From NCBI GenBank assembly GCA_021846365.1, contig JAJZXC010000002.1:1-37955 (forward strand): DNA of 37,955 bases, given 5' to 3'. Within the stretch, counting starts at the first letter, position 1, and each line of letters begins with the position of its first letter. Shown here one piece after another: positions 1-8,561 of this stretch. The notes under the pieces were generated by a model that saw only the letters and a list, made by a program, of their open reading frames with translations, did no database searches and was not told the DNA's origin. The DNA comes from Bacillota bacterium (GTDB lineage Bacteria > Bacillota > Sulfobacillia > Sulfobacillales > Sulfobacillaceae). Both the position numbers and the translations under genes were made by a program.

Positions 1-97
1 TGGGACATACAAATCCGTTCGGCCATCGCTGGTCAAACAGATATTTCCGGCACGCTTGGTCAGTCGAAAATTGATCTTGCCACTCCAGGCGGGTCAT
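1..97 (-). CDS. IS1595-like transposase, N-terminal fragment (runs off window)
   Basis: Reading the minus strand from an ATG at 97 gives 32 residues beginning MTRLEWQDQFSTDQACRKYL and continuing through RWPNGFVCP. The pattern (acidic start, xxAC..YLF..RWPNGFVCP) is the start of the zinc-ribbon N-terminus typical of IS1595-family transposases, where the next residues would complete a CPxC knuckle. A GGAGG ribosome-binding site lies 8-10 bases upstream of the ATG. The rest of the gene lies outside the window, so whether it is intact cannot be judged. Too short for the ORF track. Its upstream (left) end should lie between 98 and about 187, directly against the truncated tnpA. The family assignment rests on this motif only. 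Confidence 0.65.
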   Translation of the reverse strand, partial: MTRLEWQDQFSTDQACRKYLFDQRWPNGFVCP

Positions 98-187
98 AAG
101 CTCAACCTCCACTGGAACGTCTAATTATCCTAATGATATCACATCATTCTGGGATTCCTAAATTTTCCCTGACCTAAATTACGATGT

Positions 188-340
188 ATGAAGTTTTATT
201 GGAAACCGTACTTTTGGCACCGAGCCTACTACGTCGGGAGTGTCGGAGGGGCATCCTTGGATACGGTGAAGCGCTATGTCCAGGCCCAAGGGACGAAAGA
301 AAAACCCCGCAAGGCGGCCAAGAGGCCGCCGCCGGCTTGA
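188..340 (+). pseudogene. tnpA: IS200/IS605-type Y1 transposase (TnpA), C-terminal remnant
   Basis: In this frame the sequence encodes about 50 residues, KFYWKPYFWHRAYYVGSVGG followed by a TVKRYVQAQ stretch. This is the C-terminal end of single-stranded-DNA HUH transposases of the IS200/IS605 family: the W.P.FW...YyVGtvGg strand, then the helix whose tyrosine (in VKRYVQAQ) is the nucleophile. Full-length TnpA is usually about 130-155 residues, so roughly the first two-thirds, including the HUH metal-binding motif, is missing. There is an in-frame TGA at 170-172. The break coincides with the presumed left end of the IS1595-like element, so that insertion probably removed the front of tnpA. The stop is TGA at 338-340. 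Confidence 0.75.
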
Positions 341-389
341 CCCCCTCTTGGCTATCGCCTGAGAAGGGGAATGCGCGGGCATTATGTTC
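341..389 (+). mobile_element. right end of the IS200/IS605-type element
   Basis: Just after the tnpA stop lies an imperfect hairpin (CCCCTCTTGG ... TGAGAAGGGG) and then GCGGGCATTATGTTCAAG. IS200/IS605 elements carry a subterminal hairpin at each end, and the right cleavage site often ends in a TCAA-type tetranucleotide. Proline-dehydrogenase coding sequence resumes at about 390, so the element boundary is placed at about 389. The exact base is an estimate, because the left end is not present for comparison. Confidence 0.55.
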
Positions 390-1140
390 AAGCACGCCTA
401 GCTCTAGACCGTAGAGCATCTGAAATTCGACTCGGGCGGGTGCCACGTTGGGGCGGTGCAGTAATTCCAGCACCGTGTTGATTACGCGTTGATCGTGGGT
501 TGCCACTGCGGTGAAGGCTCCCCCCTCGATCGCCCGCTTGACCAACGCCAGATAATTCCGGTCGACGTCCGCCTTGTCCTGCCAGGCGACCGAGACCGGT
601 TCCAGGTAAGCCCCCTTAACAATGCGCACAGACGGTTGCTCAAGCGTCAGCAAGGCCTCCAAATCCTCCGCCGAACGGTACAGATATGCCTGCAACACCG
701 CCCCCACCGCGCCGGGATAAGCGATGGCGAGCGTGCGGCAGGTCCTCAGCGTCGTCTCCGTGGTGGCGGAATTCTCCATGTCCAGCCAGACCAGTTGACC
801 GTTCTTTGCCGCGCTTTCGACGATGGCCCAAGCGCCCTCGCCCACCATGCTGAGCTTAATCGATACGCCCCCGTCCAGCTGCTGAGTAAAAAGGGCGTTC
901 AGGGCCTCGAGATAGTCGGAGGTAGCCGTCTGCTGATCGGCGGCCGATGCGGCCTCTTCTCCCAAATGGTCGAGGGTGACCCCGATCCGCTGGCGATTTA
1001 GCGCCCGGGCCACCACCAGCGCCTCCTTCAGAGTCGTTCCGGCCACGAAGCGGTTGGCACCCAACTCCAAACCATAACGCTCCGCCAGCGCCTGTAGGGC
1101 GGGACTTTAGCCCAAGACCCAACATGATCTCCCGAAACAC
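390..1140 (-). pseudogene. proline dehydrogenase, frameshifted and C-terminally truncated
   Basis: The family oxidises L-proline to pyrroline-5-carboxylate with FAD. The main frame shows the family signatures in order: LGANRFVAGTTLKEAL, GVTLDHLGEEA, SIKLSMVG, WLDMENS, LQAYLYRS, VRIVKGAYLEP, VATHDQRVI and VEFQMLYGL. It then runs into the IS200-type end and continues as meaningless sequence. The last roughly 50 residues, which in this family hold the VPYG and RRL segments (the arginine pair binds the proline carboxylate), are lost. At the front, a GTG at 1140 with GGAGGGG upstream starts VFREIMLGLGLKS in a different frame from PALQALAERYGLELGA, and a TAA blocks the main frame just upstream. A single-base indel near 1105-1110 would explain this. 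Two independent lesions support a pseudogene. The ribosome-binding site overlaps the truA stop, so it was cotranscribed with truA. Confidence 0.85.
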
Positions 1141-1147
1141 CCGGTTT

Positions 1148-1900
1148 TCACCCCTCCTCGGCCTCGCCCGCGTAGCGCACCCATTCCAGGGTTAGGCCCT
1201 TAGCCTCGGCAGGAGCGGCCACTTTGCCCGCCGTCGGACCCAAAAGTCCGTCCGCCACCAGACGCTGCCCGGGCTCTTTACCATCTAGCAGCATCGCTCC
1301 TACCATCATGCGCACCATGTGATATAAGAAGCCGTCCGCCTCGACCTCATAACACCATATGCGGCCCTCGGCTTCCTCAACCCACCGGCTGAGGCTAACC
1401 GTTCGCACCGTCGTCTTGGCCGAGGAGCCTTCGCCGCGAAAGGCGCGGAAATCGTGTTGTCCCAAGAGCCAGGCGGCGTCGCGGCACAAGACATCCCAAT
1501 CCAGCGGTTCGCTGACCGACGCCGTATAACGCATCCAAGGCAGACAGGGAGCCGGCTTCCGCCAGATCCGGTAGCGGTACCGCTTCCAGTTGGGGGCCCG
1601 GACGGGATCCCAGTCGTCGGCCACCTCTTCGGGATCACTGAGGCGGATGCTCTCTGGCAACCGTGGGTTCAACACCCGGGCGACCTTGTCCACCGGGATC
1701 GCACACGGCCCTTTCCACACCACCACCTGCCCCTGGGCGTGCACGCCGCGGTCGGTTCTCCCCGCCCCCACCACCACCCCGGCTCCCAGCCACCGGGAGA
1801 GGGTGGACTCCAGGACGCCTTGAATGGTAGGCCGGCCCGTCTGCCGCTGAAATCCGTGAAAGTCCGTACCGTCGTACAGGCATCGAAAGCGAATCGCCAA
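1148..1900 (-). CDS. truA: tRNA pseudouridine(38-40) synthase TruA
   Basis: Converts uridines 38-40 of the tRNA anticodon stem to pseudouridine. The protein starts LAIRFRCLYDGTDFHGFQRQ, a typical TruA N-terminus. The catalytic aspartate lies in GAGRTDRGVHAQGQV (usually GRTDAGVHA). The central VRAPNWKRYRYRIW and the C-terminal FRGEGSS...YHMVRMMVGAML segments also fit. The ORF track runs upstream to 2113, but that extension crosses the rplQ terminator and rplQ itself. The likely start is TTG at 1900, 7 bases after AGGAG, giving 250 residues, the normal length. In many Bacillota truA follows ecfA-ecfA'-ecfT after rplQ; those genes are absent here. Because a terminator lies just upstream, expression needs read-through or a promoter I could not identify. 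Confidence 0.9.
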   Translation of the reverse strand: MAIRFRCLYDGTDFHGFQRQTGRPTIQGVLESTLSRWLGAGVVVGAGRTDRGVHAQGQVVVWKGPCAIPVDKVARVLNPRLPESIRLSDPEEVADDWDPVRAPNWKRYRYRIWRKPAPCLPWMRYTASVSEPLDWDVLCRDAAWLLGQHDFRAFRGEGSSAKTTVRTVSLSRWVEEAEGRIWCYEVEADGFLYHMVRMMVGAMLLDGKEPGQRLVADGLLGPTAGKVAAPAEAKGLTLEWVRYAGEAEEG

Positions 1901-1954
1901 GGTCGTGCTCCTTTTCGCTCGCCAGCCGCTCATGATCGCTAAGCGGTCTCGCGG

Positions 1955-1989
1955 CAAAAAATGAGGCGCAGCCGCCGAGCGACCGCGCC
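1955..1989 (-). terminator. intrinsic terminator after rplQ
   Basis: On the minus strand GGCGCGGTCG-CTCGG-CGGCTGCGCC forms a 10-bp stem (two G-U pairs) with a 5-base loop. TCA and then six T residues follow (AAAAAA at 1956-1961 on the plus strand). This is a classic rho-independent terminator about 20 bases after the rplQ stop, and it marks the end of the ribosomal-protein transcription unit. Confidence 0.88.
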
Positions 1990-2009
1990 CCGTTTCCCAA
2001 TCTTGAGGC

Positions 2010-2354
2010 TTAGACCAATTCCAAGATAGCCATCGGCGCCGCATCGCCGCGCCGAAAGCCGGTGCGGACGATGCGCGTGTATCCGCCCTGGCGATCCGCG
2101 TAGCGCGGCGCAATCGTGGAGAACAACTTGGCTACCACCTCTTCTTCCACGATGTAAGCCAACGCCCGCCGACGAGCAGCCAAGTCCCCTCGCTTGCCCA
2201 GCGCCACCATGTGTTCGGCCACCCGATTCACCTCATGAGCCCGGGCCACCGTGGTGGTGATGCGCTCTTCCTTCAGCAGCGCCGTCACCTGGTTGCGTAG
2301 CAGCGCCCGCCGCTGGTCGCCCGGCCGTCCCAATTTCCGGTGCACTTTCGGCAC
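2010..2354 (-). CDS. rplQ: 50S ribosomal protein L17
   Basis: A large-subunit protein near the peptide exit tunnel. The 114 residues start [20 protein letters not shown], the invariant L17 N-terminus, and include [21 protein letters not shown] and [20 protein letters not shown]. The length is normal for bacteria. The start is GTG at 2354, 7 bases after AGGAGGG. It follows rpoA by 55 bases, the standard end of the alpha operon, and is followed by a strong terminator. Confidence 0.97.
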   Translation of the reverse strand: MPKVHRKLGRPGDQRRALLRNQVTALLKEERITTTVARAHEVNRVAEHMVALGKRGDLAARRRALAYIVEEEVVAKLFSTIAPRYADRQGGYTRIVRTGFRRGDAAPMAILELV

Positions 2355-2409
2355 GCGCCATCCCTCCTTCTGCTCTTACCTTGTGCTCTTGCTCGCGACC
2401 CTCTTGCCG

Positions 2410-3357
2410 CTATTCCTCCGACGCCTTAAGATACAGGCCCAGGGCAATTAATTTTTCCTTGACCTCTTCCAGCGACTTCTTGCCTAAATTACGCACCTTC
2501 ATCATGTCTTCATCGGTCTTGTTGGTCAGTTCGCCGACCGTGTCAATCCCCGCCCGCTTCAAGCAGTTGAACGAACGCACGGACAAATCCAGCTCTTCGA
2601 TGGGCATCTCTAGCAGTCGGTCGCGGCGATCCTCGTCGCGTTCGACACCGATTTCCACCCCTTGCACTCCGTCGGTCAGTTCCATGAACAGGCGCAGATG
2701 GTCGGACAAAATCTTGGCCCCCATCGAAATCGCCTCTTCCGGGCTGAGCGAGCCGTCCGTCCAAACTTCCAGCGTCAATTGGTCGTAATCCGTAATTTGA
2801 CCGACCCGCGTATCGGCCACCGACCAATTCACTTTGCGCACCGGGCTGAAAATCGACGCCACCGGGATAACCCCCACCGCCTGGTCGGGCCGCTTGTTCT
2901 TTTCTGCCGACACATAGCCGCGGCCGCGTTCAACGGCCATGTCCATGGCCAGGCGGCCACCCTCGTCAATCTCAGCAATGTACTGGTCGGGGTTGAGAAC
3001 GTCGATATCGGCATCGGCCTGAATGTCTCCCGCGGTTACCCGGCACGGACCTACCTTGTCAATCCGCACCGTGTGCGCCTCCTCGGACCAGAGGCGAAGG
3101 GACAAATGCTTGACGTTAAGGATAATGTCCGCCGTATCCTCTACCACGCCGGGAATCACCGAAAACTCGTGCAGGACGCCCTCCACCCTCACAGAGGTGA
3201 CGGCGGCCCCCGGTAACGATGACAACAGCACTCGCCGCAGCGAATTTCCCAGCGTAATGCCATAGCCTCGGTCCAGCGGTTCGATGACGAACCTCCCGTA
3301 GTTGGCTTCGTTTTCATCGTCAACCCGGCGCACTTCCGGTTTTTCGATTTCGGTCAT
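2410..3357 (-). CDS. rpoA: DNA-directed RNA polymerase subunit alpha
   Basis: Alpha dimerises to nucleate RNA polymerase assembly. Its C-terminal domain contacts UP elements and activators. The N-terminal domain is recognisable from [20 protein letters not shown] and [19 protein letters not shown]. The C-terminal domain runs from [20 protein letters not shown] to [20 protein letters not shown] (about residues 245-308). I chose ATG at 3357 (MTEIEKPEV), the canonical family start, giving 315 residues. The ORF track's GTG at 3405 adds 16 residues. The nearest GGAGG to the ATG is about 17 bases away, so the longer form cannot be excluded. Lies between rpsD and rplQ as in most bacteria. Confidence 0.96.
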   Translation of the reverse strand: MTEIEKPEVRRVDDENEANYGRFVIEPLDRGYGITLGNSLRRVLLSSLPGAAVTSVRVEGVLHEFSVIPGVVEDTADIILNVKHLSLRLWSEEAHTVRIDKVGPCRVTAGDIQADADIDVLNPDQYIAEIDEGGRLAMDMAVERGRGYVSAEKNKRPDQAVGVIPVASIFSPVRKVNWSVADTRVGQITDYDQLTLEVWTDGSLSPEEAISMGAKILSDHLRLFMELTDGVQGVEIGVERDEDRRDRLLEMPIEELDLSVRSFNCLKRAGIDTVGELTNKTDEDMMKVRNLGKKSLEEVKEKLIALGLYLKASEE

Positions 3358-3438
3358 GGATTGGCCTGGTTTGTCCTCCAGGCCCTCGCCCCCTTTCACC
3401 AACACTTGCCTATGCGCTCCACACCTCTACCCGCTCGC

Positions 3439-4062
3439 TTATCGCGAATAGTATTCCACAATCAATTGTTCTTGCACCGGGGCCTCGATCTCATCGCGGT
3501 TAGGCAACCGCAAGACCGTCCCCTCCAGCTTGTCGGCATGAACCTCCAGCCATTCGGGGATGCCGCGGGCCTGCGGCTGTGCCATCTCCTTGAACCGCGT
3601 CTTTTCCCGGCTGGCGTCGCGGACGCGAATCACGTCGCCGGGTCTGACCGAGTACGACGGAATATTCACCTTGCGTCCGTTCACGCTGAAATGATTGTGC
3701 CGCACCAACTGCCGGGCCTCCGGCCGCGATGATGCTAGCCCCATGCGATAGACGACGTTGTCCAGCCGGCGCTCTAAAAGCTGAAGCAAAAGCTCGCCGG
3801 TGACCCCCTTTTTCTGGGCCGCCTTGCTGAAGTATCGTGCAAACTGCCCCTCCATCACGCCATAGGTGCGGCGGGCCTTTTGCTTTTCCCGGAGTTGCAC
3901 TCCGTACTCAGAAAGTTTACGGCGCCCTTGTCCATGCTGGCCCGGCGGGTATGCCCGACGTGCCACGGGACACTTTTCCGAAAAACACTTCTCGCCCTTC
4001 AAATACAACTTGACCCCTTCACGCCGACAAAGTCGGCACACGGGTCCGGTATACCGTGCCAT
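3439..4062 (-). CDS. rpsD: 30S ribosomal protein S4 (zinc-binding form)
   Basis: Primary 16S rRNA-binding protein that nucleates small-subunit assembly, and a translational repressor of the alpha operon in several bacteria. The 207 residues start [20 protein letters not shown]. Cysteines 9, 12, 26 and 31 form a C-x2-C...C-x4-C cluster that binds zinc in the C+ form of S4, as in Thermus; Bacillus and E. coli forms have lost it. The S4 RNA-binding domain ([29 protein letters not shown]) lies at about residues 95-155. AAGGAGG precedes the ATG by 9 bases. Confidence 0.97.
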   Translation of the reverse strand: MARYTGPVCRLCRREGVKLYLKGEKCFSEKCPVARRAYPPGQHGQGRRKLSEYGVQLREKQKARRTYGVMEGQFARYFSKAAQKKGVTGELLLQLLERRLDNVVYRMGLASSRPEARQLVRHNHFSVNGRKVNIPSYSVRPGDVIRVRDASREKTRFKEMAQPQARGIPEWLEVHADKLEGTVLRLPNRDEIEAPVQEQLIVEYYSR

Positions 4063-4114
4063 GCTTTAGCGCCTCCTTCCTTTCTTGTTCATGTCATCAG
4101 ACTCTTGTTCGTCA

Positions 4115-4507
4115 TCAGACCCGCCGCCGTTTGGGCGGACGACAACCGTTATGCGGAATCGGGGTCACGTCTTTAATCATGCTGACCTCGAGCCCCGCCG
4201 CCTGCAGGGAGCGGATGGCGGCCTCGCGGCCCGAACCCGGCCCCTTGACCATCACTTCCACTTCCTTGACCCCGTAATCCATGGCTCCCCGGGCCGCCGT
4301 CTCCGCTGCCAATTGCGCCGCGAAGGGGGTACTCTTGCGCGATCCCTTGAATCCCGACTGTCCCGCCGACGCCCACGACAGCGCGTTGCCCTGGGGGTCG
4401 GTAATGGTTACGATAGTATTGTTGAACGTCGAGCGGACATGGGCGATGCCCCGGTCGATATGCCGCCGATCTCTACGTTTGGGTTTAGCCGTTCGCCTAG
4501 CCGGCAC
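4115..4507 (-). CDS. rpsK: 30S ribosomal protein S11
   Basis: Platform protein of the small subunit, close to the mRNA exit and the Shine-Dalgarno helix. The 130 residues contain [40 protein letters not shown] and the C-terminal [18 protein letters not shown], all diagnostic for S11. The start is GTG at 4507 ([10 protein letters not shown]); GGAGGG lies about 9 bases upstream. It sits between rpsM and rpsD as in the alpha operon. Confidence 0.97.
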   Translation of the reverse strand: MPARRTAKPKRRDRRHIDRGIAHVRSTFNNTIVTITDPQGNALSWASAGQSGFKGSRKSTPFAAQLAAETAARGAMDYGVKEVEVMVKGPGSGREAAIRSLQAAGLEVSMIKDVTPIPHNGCRPPKRRRV

Positions 4508-4543
4508 TCCTTCAATCCCTCCTCAGTGTTGGTCGCTTCCCGC

Positions 4544-4915
4544 CTATTTCTTCCGCCGCACACCTACCGTCCGTCGCGGACCCTTGCGCGTGCGGGCGTT
4601 GGTTTTGGTCCGCTGCCCACGCACCGGCATGCTCCGGCGGTGGCGCTGACCGCGATAACTTCCGATGTCAATCAGCCGCTTGATATTGGTCTGCACTTCC
4701 CGCCGGAGGTCGCCTTCGACCCGATACTCGCGATCGATCACCTCGCGAATTCGGATCACTTGCTCCTCCGACAGGTCGCGCACCCGAATATCCGGATCCA
4801 CCTGGCTTTGCGCCAAAATCCGCGCCGCCGCCGGGAACCCGATGCCGTATATATAGGGCAGTGCCGCCTCGACCCGTTTGTCGCGCGGCAGGTCAATCCC
4901 CGCAATTCGAGCCAC
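4544..4915 (-). CDS. rpsM: 30S ribosomal protein S13
   Basis: Head protein of the small subunit that forms intersubunit bridges to L5 and touches the P-site tRNA. The 123 residues begin [19 protein letters not shown], followed by [14 protein letters not shown], and end in the basic [19 protein letters not shown] tail that reaches the P site. The start is GTG at 4915, 7 bases after GGGAGG. Thirteen bases separate its start from the rpmJ stop. Confidence 0.97.
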   Translation of the reverse strand: MARIAGIDLPRDKRVEAALPYIYGIGFPAAARILAQSQVDPDIRVRDLSEEQVIRIREVIDREYRVEGDLRREVQTNIKRLIDIGSYRGQRHRRSMPVRGQRTKTNARTRKGPRRTVGVRRKK

Positions 4916-4927
4916 TTTGCTGCCTCC

Positions 4928-5041
4928 CTAACCTTGCGCTTGTTTGTGCTTGGGATTTTCGCAAATCACCATCACTCGACCATGGCGCTTAATCACCCTA
5001 CATTTCTCACAAATCGGTTTAACCGAGGCGCGCACCTTCAT
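4928..5041 (-). CDS. rpmJ: 50S ribosomal protein L36 (zinc-binding form)
   Basis: Too short for the ORF track. The minus strand from ATG at 5041 reads [20 protein letters not shown] and continues [17 protein letters not shown] before TAG (37 residues). C11, C14, C27 and H32 form the C-x2-C-x12-C-x4-H zinc ribbon of the standard L36. AAAGGAGG lies 9 bases before the ATG. The infA-rpmJ-rpsM order is the conserved one. The protein stabilises 23S rRNA near the base of the L7/L12 stalk. Confidence 0.96.
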   Translation of the reverse strand: MKVRASVKPICEKCRVIKRHGRVMVICENPKHKQAQG

Positions 5042-5072
5042 CGCCCCAGACCTCCTTTAGTCCACCAATACC

Positions 5073-5291
5073 CTATCGGTAACGATAGGTGATCCGACCG
5101 CGCGTCAAGTCATAGGGCGACAGCTGCACCGTCACCTTGTCGCCGGCCAGGATTTTGATAAAGTGCATCCGAATTTTTCCCGAGACATGGGCCAACACGC
5201 GATGGCCATTAGGTAATTCTACGCGAAACATCGCGTTTGGTAAAGGCTCGATGACGGTACCCTCAACCTCAATCGAATCCTCCTTGGCCAC
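5073..5291 (-). CDS. infA: translation initiation factor IF-1
   Basis: Binds the 30S A site and helps IF-2 and IF-3 select the initiator tRNA. It is a single OB-fold: [20 protein letters not shown], then [20 protein letters not shown], and the ending [16 protein letters not shown]-type segment (here [16 protein letters not shown]). The true start is GTG at 5291, 8 bases after GAGGAGG, giving the family-standard 72 residues. The longer 133-residue ORF in the track runs back across the map gene end and is not supported. An internal promoter may lie just upstream. Confidence 0.96.
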   Translation of the reverse strand: MAKEDSIEVEGTVIEPLPNAMFRVELPNGHRVLAHVSGKIRMHFIKILAGDKVTVQLSPYDLTRGRITYRYR

Positions 5292-5324
5292 ATTTTCCAC
5301 CTCCTCTCGCAGCCCGAACGGTTT

Positions 5325-5355
5325 AGTATACCCGAGATCGCGTCCCGGTATCCAA
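5325..5355 (-). promoter_or_regulatory. possible internal promoter before infA
   Basis: In the 71-base map-infA gap the minus strand has TTGGAT (5350-5355), 19 bases, then TATACT (5325-5330). A second perfect TATAAT lies at 5362-5367, but I see no good -35 element for it. The -10 elements are strong, the spacing is long, and the -35 is imperfect, so this is only a candidate sigma-A promoter giving extra transcription of infA and the alpha genes. Confidence 0.4.
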
Positions 5356-5362
5356 TCTTTTA

Positions 5363-6127
5363 TTATACGAGACTTTTCGCATTTTGGGTCAGAATTTCGG
5401 GACCTCCCGGATCCAGGAAAATGGTGTGCTCGAAGTGACAGGAAAGACTCCCGTCGCGGGTCACCACCGTCCACCCGTCCTCGAGCACATCGACCTGGTA
5501 GCCGCCCAGATTCACCATCGGCTCGATGGCGATGGCCAAGCCTGGCCGCAAGACCACTCCCCGGCCCCGCGTACCGTAGTTGGGCACCTGCGGATCCTCA
5601 TGCATGGCCCGGCCCACGCCATGGCCGACGAAGTCCCGCACCACCGAAAATCCGCGTTGTTCCACCACTTCCTGCACCGCCGCCGACACATCACCCAGCC
5701 GGGCGCCCACCTGAGCCGCCTGGATCCCCGCCCCCAGGGCGGTCTGGGTTACCGTCAAGAGCTCGGCCGCGCGGTCATTGGGCGGTTCCTCCACGAAGAC
5801 GCTGATCGCCGCATCGCCCACAAAACCGTCGACGACGGCACCCAAATCCAGACTCACCAAGTCGTGCCGACGCAGGGGACGCAACCCGGGAATGCCGTGG
5901 ACCACTTGTTCGTTAACCGACACACAGACGCTGGCCGGGTACCCGTGATAGCCCTTGAAGGCGGGAACCGCCCCCCGCGCCCGGATTTCGGCTTCGGCCA
6001 GCTGATCCAGGTCCCGTGTGCGCACTCCTGCCCGAACCCGGGCCTTGAGCAACTGCAAGACTTCGGCCACGATGCGTCCCGCCCGGCGCATCTTTTCGCG
6101 ATCCTGCGCGCTTTTCAATTCAATCAT
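5363..6127 (-). CDS. map: methionine aminopeptidase, type I
   Basis: Removes the initiator methionine from nascent proteins when the second residue is small. The 254 residues carry the five metal ligands of the pita-bread fold: both aspartates in [16 protein letters not shown], the histidine in [15 protein letters not shown], and the glutamates in AIEPMVNLG and CHFEHTIFL. The absence of an N-terminal zinc-finger extension makes it the short type Ia form. The ATG at 6127 overlaps the adk stop as ATGA, so the two are translationally coupled. The secY-adk-map-infA order is standard. Confidence 0.96.
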   Translation of the reverse strand: MIELKSAQDREKMRRAGRIVAEVLQLLKARVRAGVRTRDLDQLAEAEIRARGAVPAFKGYHGYPASVCVSVNEQVVHGIPGLRPLRRHDLVSLDLGAVVDGFVGDAAISVFVEEPPNDRAAELLTVTQTALGAGIQAAQVGARLGDVSAAVQEVVEQRGFSVVRDFVGHGVGRAMHEDPQVPNYGTRGRGVVLRPGLAIAIEPMVNLGGYQVDVLEDGWTVVTRDGSLSCHFEHTIFLDPGGPEILTQNAKSLV

Positions 6128-6774
6128 CGGCTCCCGCCCTCCGCGAGTTGTTGCCCAAGCTTTCGGCTGACAACGTCTACCGGCGCCCCGCCGTCGATTT
6201 CCAGCACCATGCCCCGGTCACGATAGTAGTCGACCAAGGGAGCCGTCTCCTCGAAATACACGCGCAGGCGACGCTTTACCGTTTCCGGGCGATCGTCTTC
6301 CCGCTGAATCAACCCTGTTTGGCAATTCTCACAAACTTTGCTGGCCGCAGGGGAAGCCAAGTGATAGGTGGCGTGGCACTCGGGACACCACCAGCGTCCG
6401 GTCAAGCGACGCATAAGCTCGCTTTCGGGCACCCTGAGGTATACCGCCCGCGAGAGCGCGGTGCGGGTCTCGTTCAACCGGCGCTCAAAGCTCCGCGCCT
6501 GGGCCAGATTGCGCGGAAAGCCGTCGAGCACATAGCCATTTTTGGCGTCGTCCCGGCCGAGCCGGTCCCAGACCATGGCTTCGGTCAGCTCATCCGGAAC
6601 CAAGCCGCCGGATTCGACATAGCGCTTGGCCTGTTGGCCCAGTTCCGTGTTCTCCTTCAGATGGGCCCGAAACAGATCCCCGGTGGAGATGTGCGGCACC
6701 CCCAACCGATCTCCCAGCCGCGCCGCCTGGGTACCCTTGCCGGCCCCCGGCGGCCCAATCATGATAAGCCGCAT
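6124..6774 (-). CDS. adk: adenylate kinase (zinc-lid type)
   Basis: Interconverts ATP + AMP and 2 ADP in the cytosol. The P-loop is GPPGAGKGTQ at residues 7-16, the AMP-binding region contains HISTGDLFRAHLKE, and DGFPRNLAQA is the signature motif. The LID holds CPEC...CENC, a four-cysteine zinc site typical of Gram-positive adenylate kinases. The start is ATG at 6774 (MRLIMIGPPG), 7 bases after AAAGGA, giving 216 residues. The track's nine-residue extension is unlikely. The stop overlaps the map start (ATGA). Confidence 0.97.
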   Translation of the reverse strand: MRLIMIGPPGAGKGTQAARLGDRLGVPHISTGDLFRAHLKENTELGQQAKRYVESGGLVPDELTEAMVWDRLGRDDAKNGYVLDGFPRNLAQARSFERRLNETRTALSRAVYLRVPESELMRRLTGRWWCPECHATYHLASPAASKVCENCQTGLIQREDDRPETVKRRLRVYFEETAPLVDYYRDRGMVLEIDGGAPVDVVSRKLGQQLAEGGSR

Positions 6775-6823
6775 CCCGCCATCCTTTCGCCTGTTTCGCA
6801 TCGTCGCCGCAGTGCGCTGCCGC

Positions 6824-8122
6824 CTATTCCGGGACCCGCTTCATGAATCCCTCATATTGGCGCATCAACAGGTGCGACTGGATTTGTTTCAGCGTATCAA
6901 GGCCCACCCCAACCACGATCAGCAGCGAGGTTCCGCCAAAATAGAGGCCGGGAATACCCATGCCCATGGTGATAAAGCTGGGGATAATCGAGACCAGACC
7001 TAGGAAAACCGCCCCGACCAAGGTCAGCCGGGCGCTCACCCGCGCCAGGTAATCGGCCGTCGGCTTGCCGGGCCGAATCCCGGGAATGTATCCCCCCGCC
7101 TTTTTCATGTTGTCGGCAACATCATCGACCTTGAAGATAACCTGGGTGTAAAAGAAGGTGAACAGCACCACCAGCAGAAATTCCATGCCGATATAGACAG
7201 GCGAGGTAATGCCGAAGTACCGTTGCAACAAGATCGTCCACGACCCCTTGGCAAAGTTGGCCACGGTGTAGGGCAGGACCAAGAGCGAGATGGCGAAAAT
7301 TACCGGAATGACCCCCGCCTGGTTGACCCGGATGGGCAGGTGGGTGGAGTGCCCTTGATAGATGCGCCGGCCCACCACGCGCTTGGGATACTGGACGGGA
7401 ATGTTGCGCTGACCCTCGTTGACGAAAACCACGCCGGCGATGATGATCAGCGCGACCACCAAGAATATCACGATTTTCGGCCATGACAAGACTCCCGCGG
7501 TCACATACTGCACAAGCCGGTTGATGCCAAAAGGAATCCGCGAAACGATGCCAAAGAGCACCAGCAGCGAGATGCCATTGCCGATGCCCTTGTCGGTAAT
7601 CTGTTCGCCAATCCACATCAAGATCACAGTACCCACCAGGAGCATGGCGGCCACGAAAAACATCTCGCCCAGGGTGTGATTGAGCAACACGTACCGGCCC
7701 CCCGACGAATAGCGGTACAGGTAAAAGGCCACCCCCAGCGACTGCAACGCGCCCAGGCCGACGCTGCCCCACCGGGTCCAGGTGTTGATCTTGCGCTGGC
7801 CTTCCTCTCCCTCCTTGCTCCATTCCTCAAACTGGGGCACCACCACCGTCAACAGCTGCATGATGATGCTGGCATCGATGTAGGGGATGATGCTCAGGGC
7901 AAAAATGGACAGGGTGGCGGTGGCGCCGCCGGAGAACAGGTTCAGCAGCGCAAAGATGCTGGCCTGGCTGTTGAACAGCGATTGAATCACGCTGGCGTTC
8001 ACGCCCGGAATGGGAATGTGCGACCCAAGCCGAAAGATCACCAGCATTAACACCGTAAACCCGAGTTTCCGGCTTAAATTGGAAGCGCGGAAGGCGTTCA
8101 CCAGGTTTTGGGCTTGAGCCAC
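6824..8122 (-). CDS. secY: protein translocase subunit SecY
   Basis: The pore-forming subunit of the SecYEG channel in the cytoplasmic membrane. The 432 residues contain about ten hydrophobic helices and the signatures GSHIPIPGVNA near the N-terminus, FSGGATATLSIFALSIIPYI in the plug region, and YFGGTSLLIVVGVGLDTLKQ near the C-terminus. The cytosolic loop KRVVGRRIYQGHSTHLPIRV fits as well. The start is GTG at 8122, and its GAGGTGA ribosome-binding site is made from the last codons of rplO, so coupling is expected. secE is not in this window. Confidence 0.97.
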   Translation of the reverse strand: MAQAQNLVNAFRASNLSRKLGFTVLMLVIFRLGSHIPIPGVNASVIQSLFNSQASIFALLNLFSGGATATLSIFALSIIPYIDASIIMQLLTVVVPQFEEWSKEGEEGQRKINTWTRWGSVGLGALQSLGVAFYLYRYSSGGRYVLLNHTLGEMFFVAAMLLVGTVILMWIGEQITDKGIGNGISLLVLFGIVSRIPFGINRLVQYVTAGVLSWPKIVIFLVVALIIIAGVVFVNEGQRNIPVQYPKRVVGRRIYQGHSTHLPIRVNQAGVIPVIFAISLLVLPYTVANFAKGSWTILLQRYFGITSPVYIGMEFLLVVLFTFFYTQVIFKVDDVADNMKKAGGYIPGIRPGKPTADYLARVSARLTLVGAVFLGLVSIIPSFITMGMGIPGLYFGGTSLLIVVGVGLDTLKQIQSHLLMRQYEGFMKRVPE

Positions 8123-8123
8123 C

Positions 8124-8561
8124 TTAAATCACCTCGGTGCGTCCGTCGGCGGCCTCGATCTTGGCCACCGCGGACTTGGAAAAGGCGTGGGCTTTGACCA
8201 CCAACGGCCGATCGATCTCTCCTTCGCCCAAAATCTTCACCGGCAAGCGGTGCCGCACCAAACGCACGGATTTCAGCAAGGCGGGAGTGACCTCGGTGCC
8301 GGCATCAAAACGGTTCAAATCCTTGAGATTGACGACCTCGTACTCCACGCGAAAGGGGTTGATAAATCCCCGTTTGGGCAACCGACGTTGCAAGGGCATT
8401 TGACCCCCTTCAAATCCCGGCCGAATCCTCCCCCCCGCGCGGGCCTTTTGCCCCTTGTGACCGCGTCCCGCGGTCTTGCCCAATCCGGAGCCCAATCCCC
8501 GTCCGCGTCGTGTCTTGGCCGTGTGCGAACCCGGAGCCGGCGATAAATCATGCAATCTCAT
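8124..8561 (-). CDS. rplO: 50S ribosomal protein L15
   Basis: Late-assembling large-subunit protein that organises 23S rRNA. The 145 residues start [20 protein letters not shown] and include the glycine-rich basic arm [20 protein letters not shown] and the [17 protein letters not shown] motif that define the family. The ATG overlaps the rpmD stop as ATGA, and one base separates its stop from the secY start. Confidence 0.97.
   Translation of the reverse strand: MRLHDLSPAPGSHTAKTRRGRGLGSGLGKTAGRGHKGQKARAGGRIRPGFEGGQMPLQRRLPKRGFINPFRVEYEVVNLKDLNRFDAGTEVTPALLKSVRLVRHRLPVKILGEGEIDRPLVVKAHAFSKSAVAKIEAADGRTEVI

Noticed and set aside
150-180. CCTAAATT-type repeats here compared with GGGAATTTAGG near 37605 as ends of one composite transposon
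   Set aside because: The match is short, and the orientations do not fit a single element enclosing the window.
174-1070. 298-residue minus-strand ORF as an intact proline dehydrogenase
   Set aside because: Its last about 70 residues come from IS200/IS605 sequence, and its N-terminus is cut off by a frameshift; the gene is broken.
1148-2113. 321-residue TruA
   Set aside because: The N-terminal extension overlaps the terminator and rplQ; TTG at 1900 has a ribosome-binding site and gives the normal length.
2410-3405. GTG at 3405 as the rpoA start
   Set aside because: Conserved RpoA proteins begin at the MTEIEKP segment; kept as an alternative because the ribosome-binding-site evidence is not decisive.
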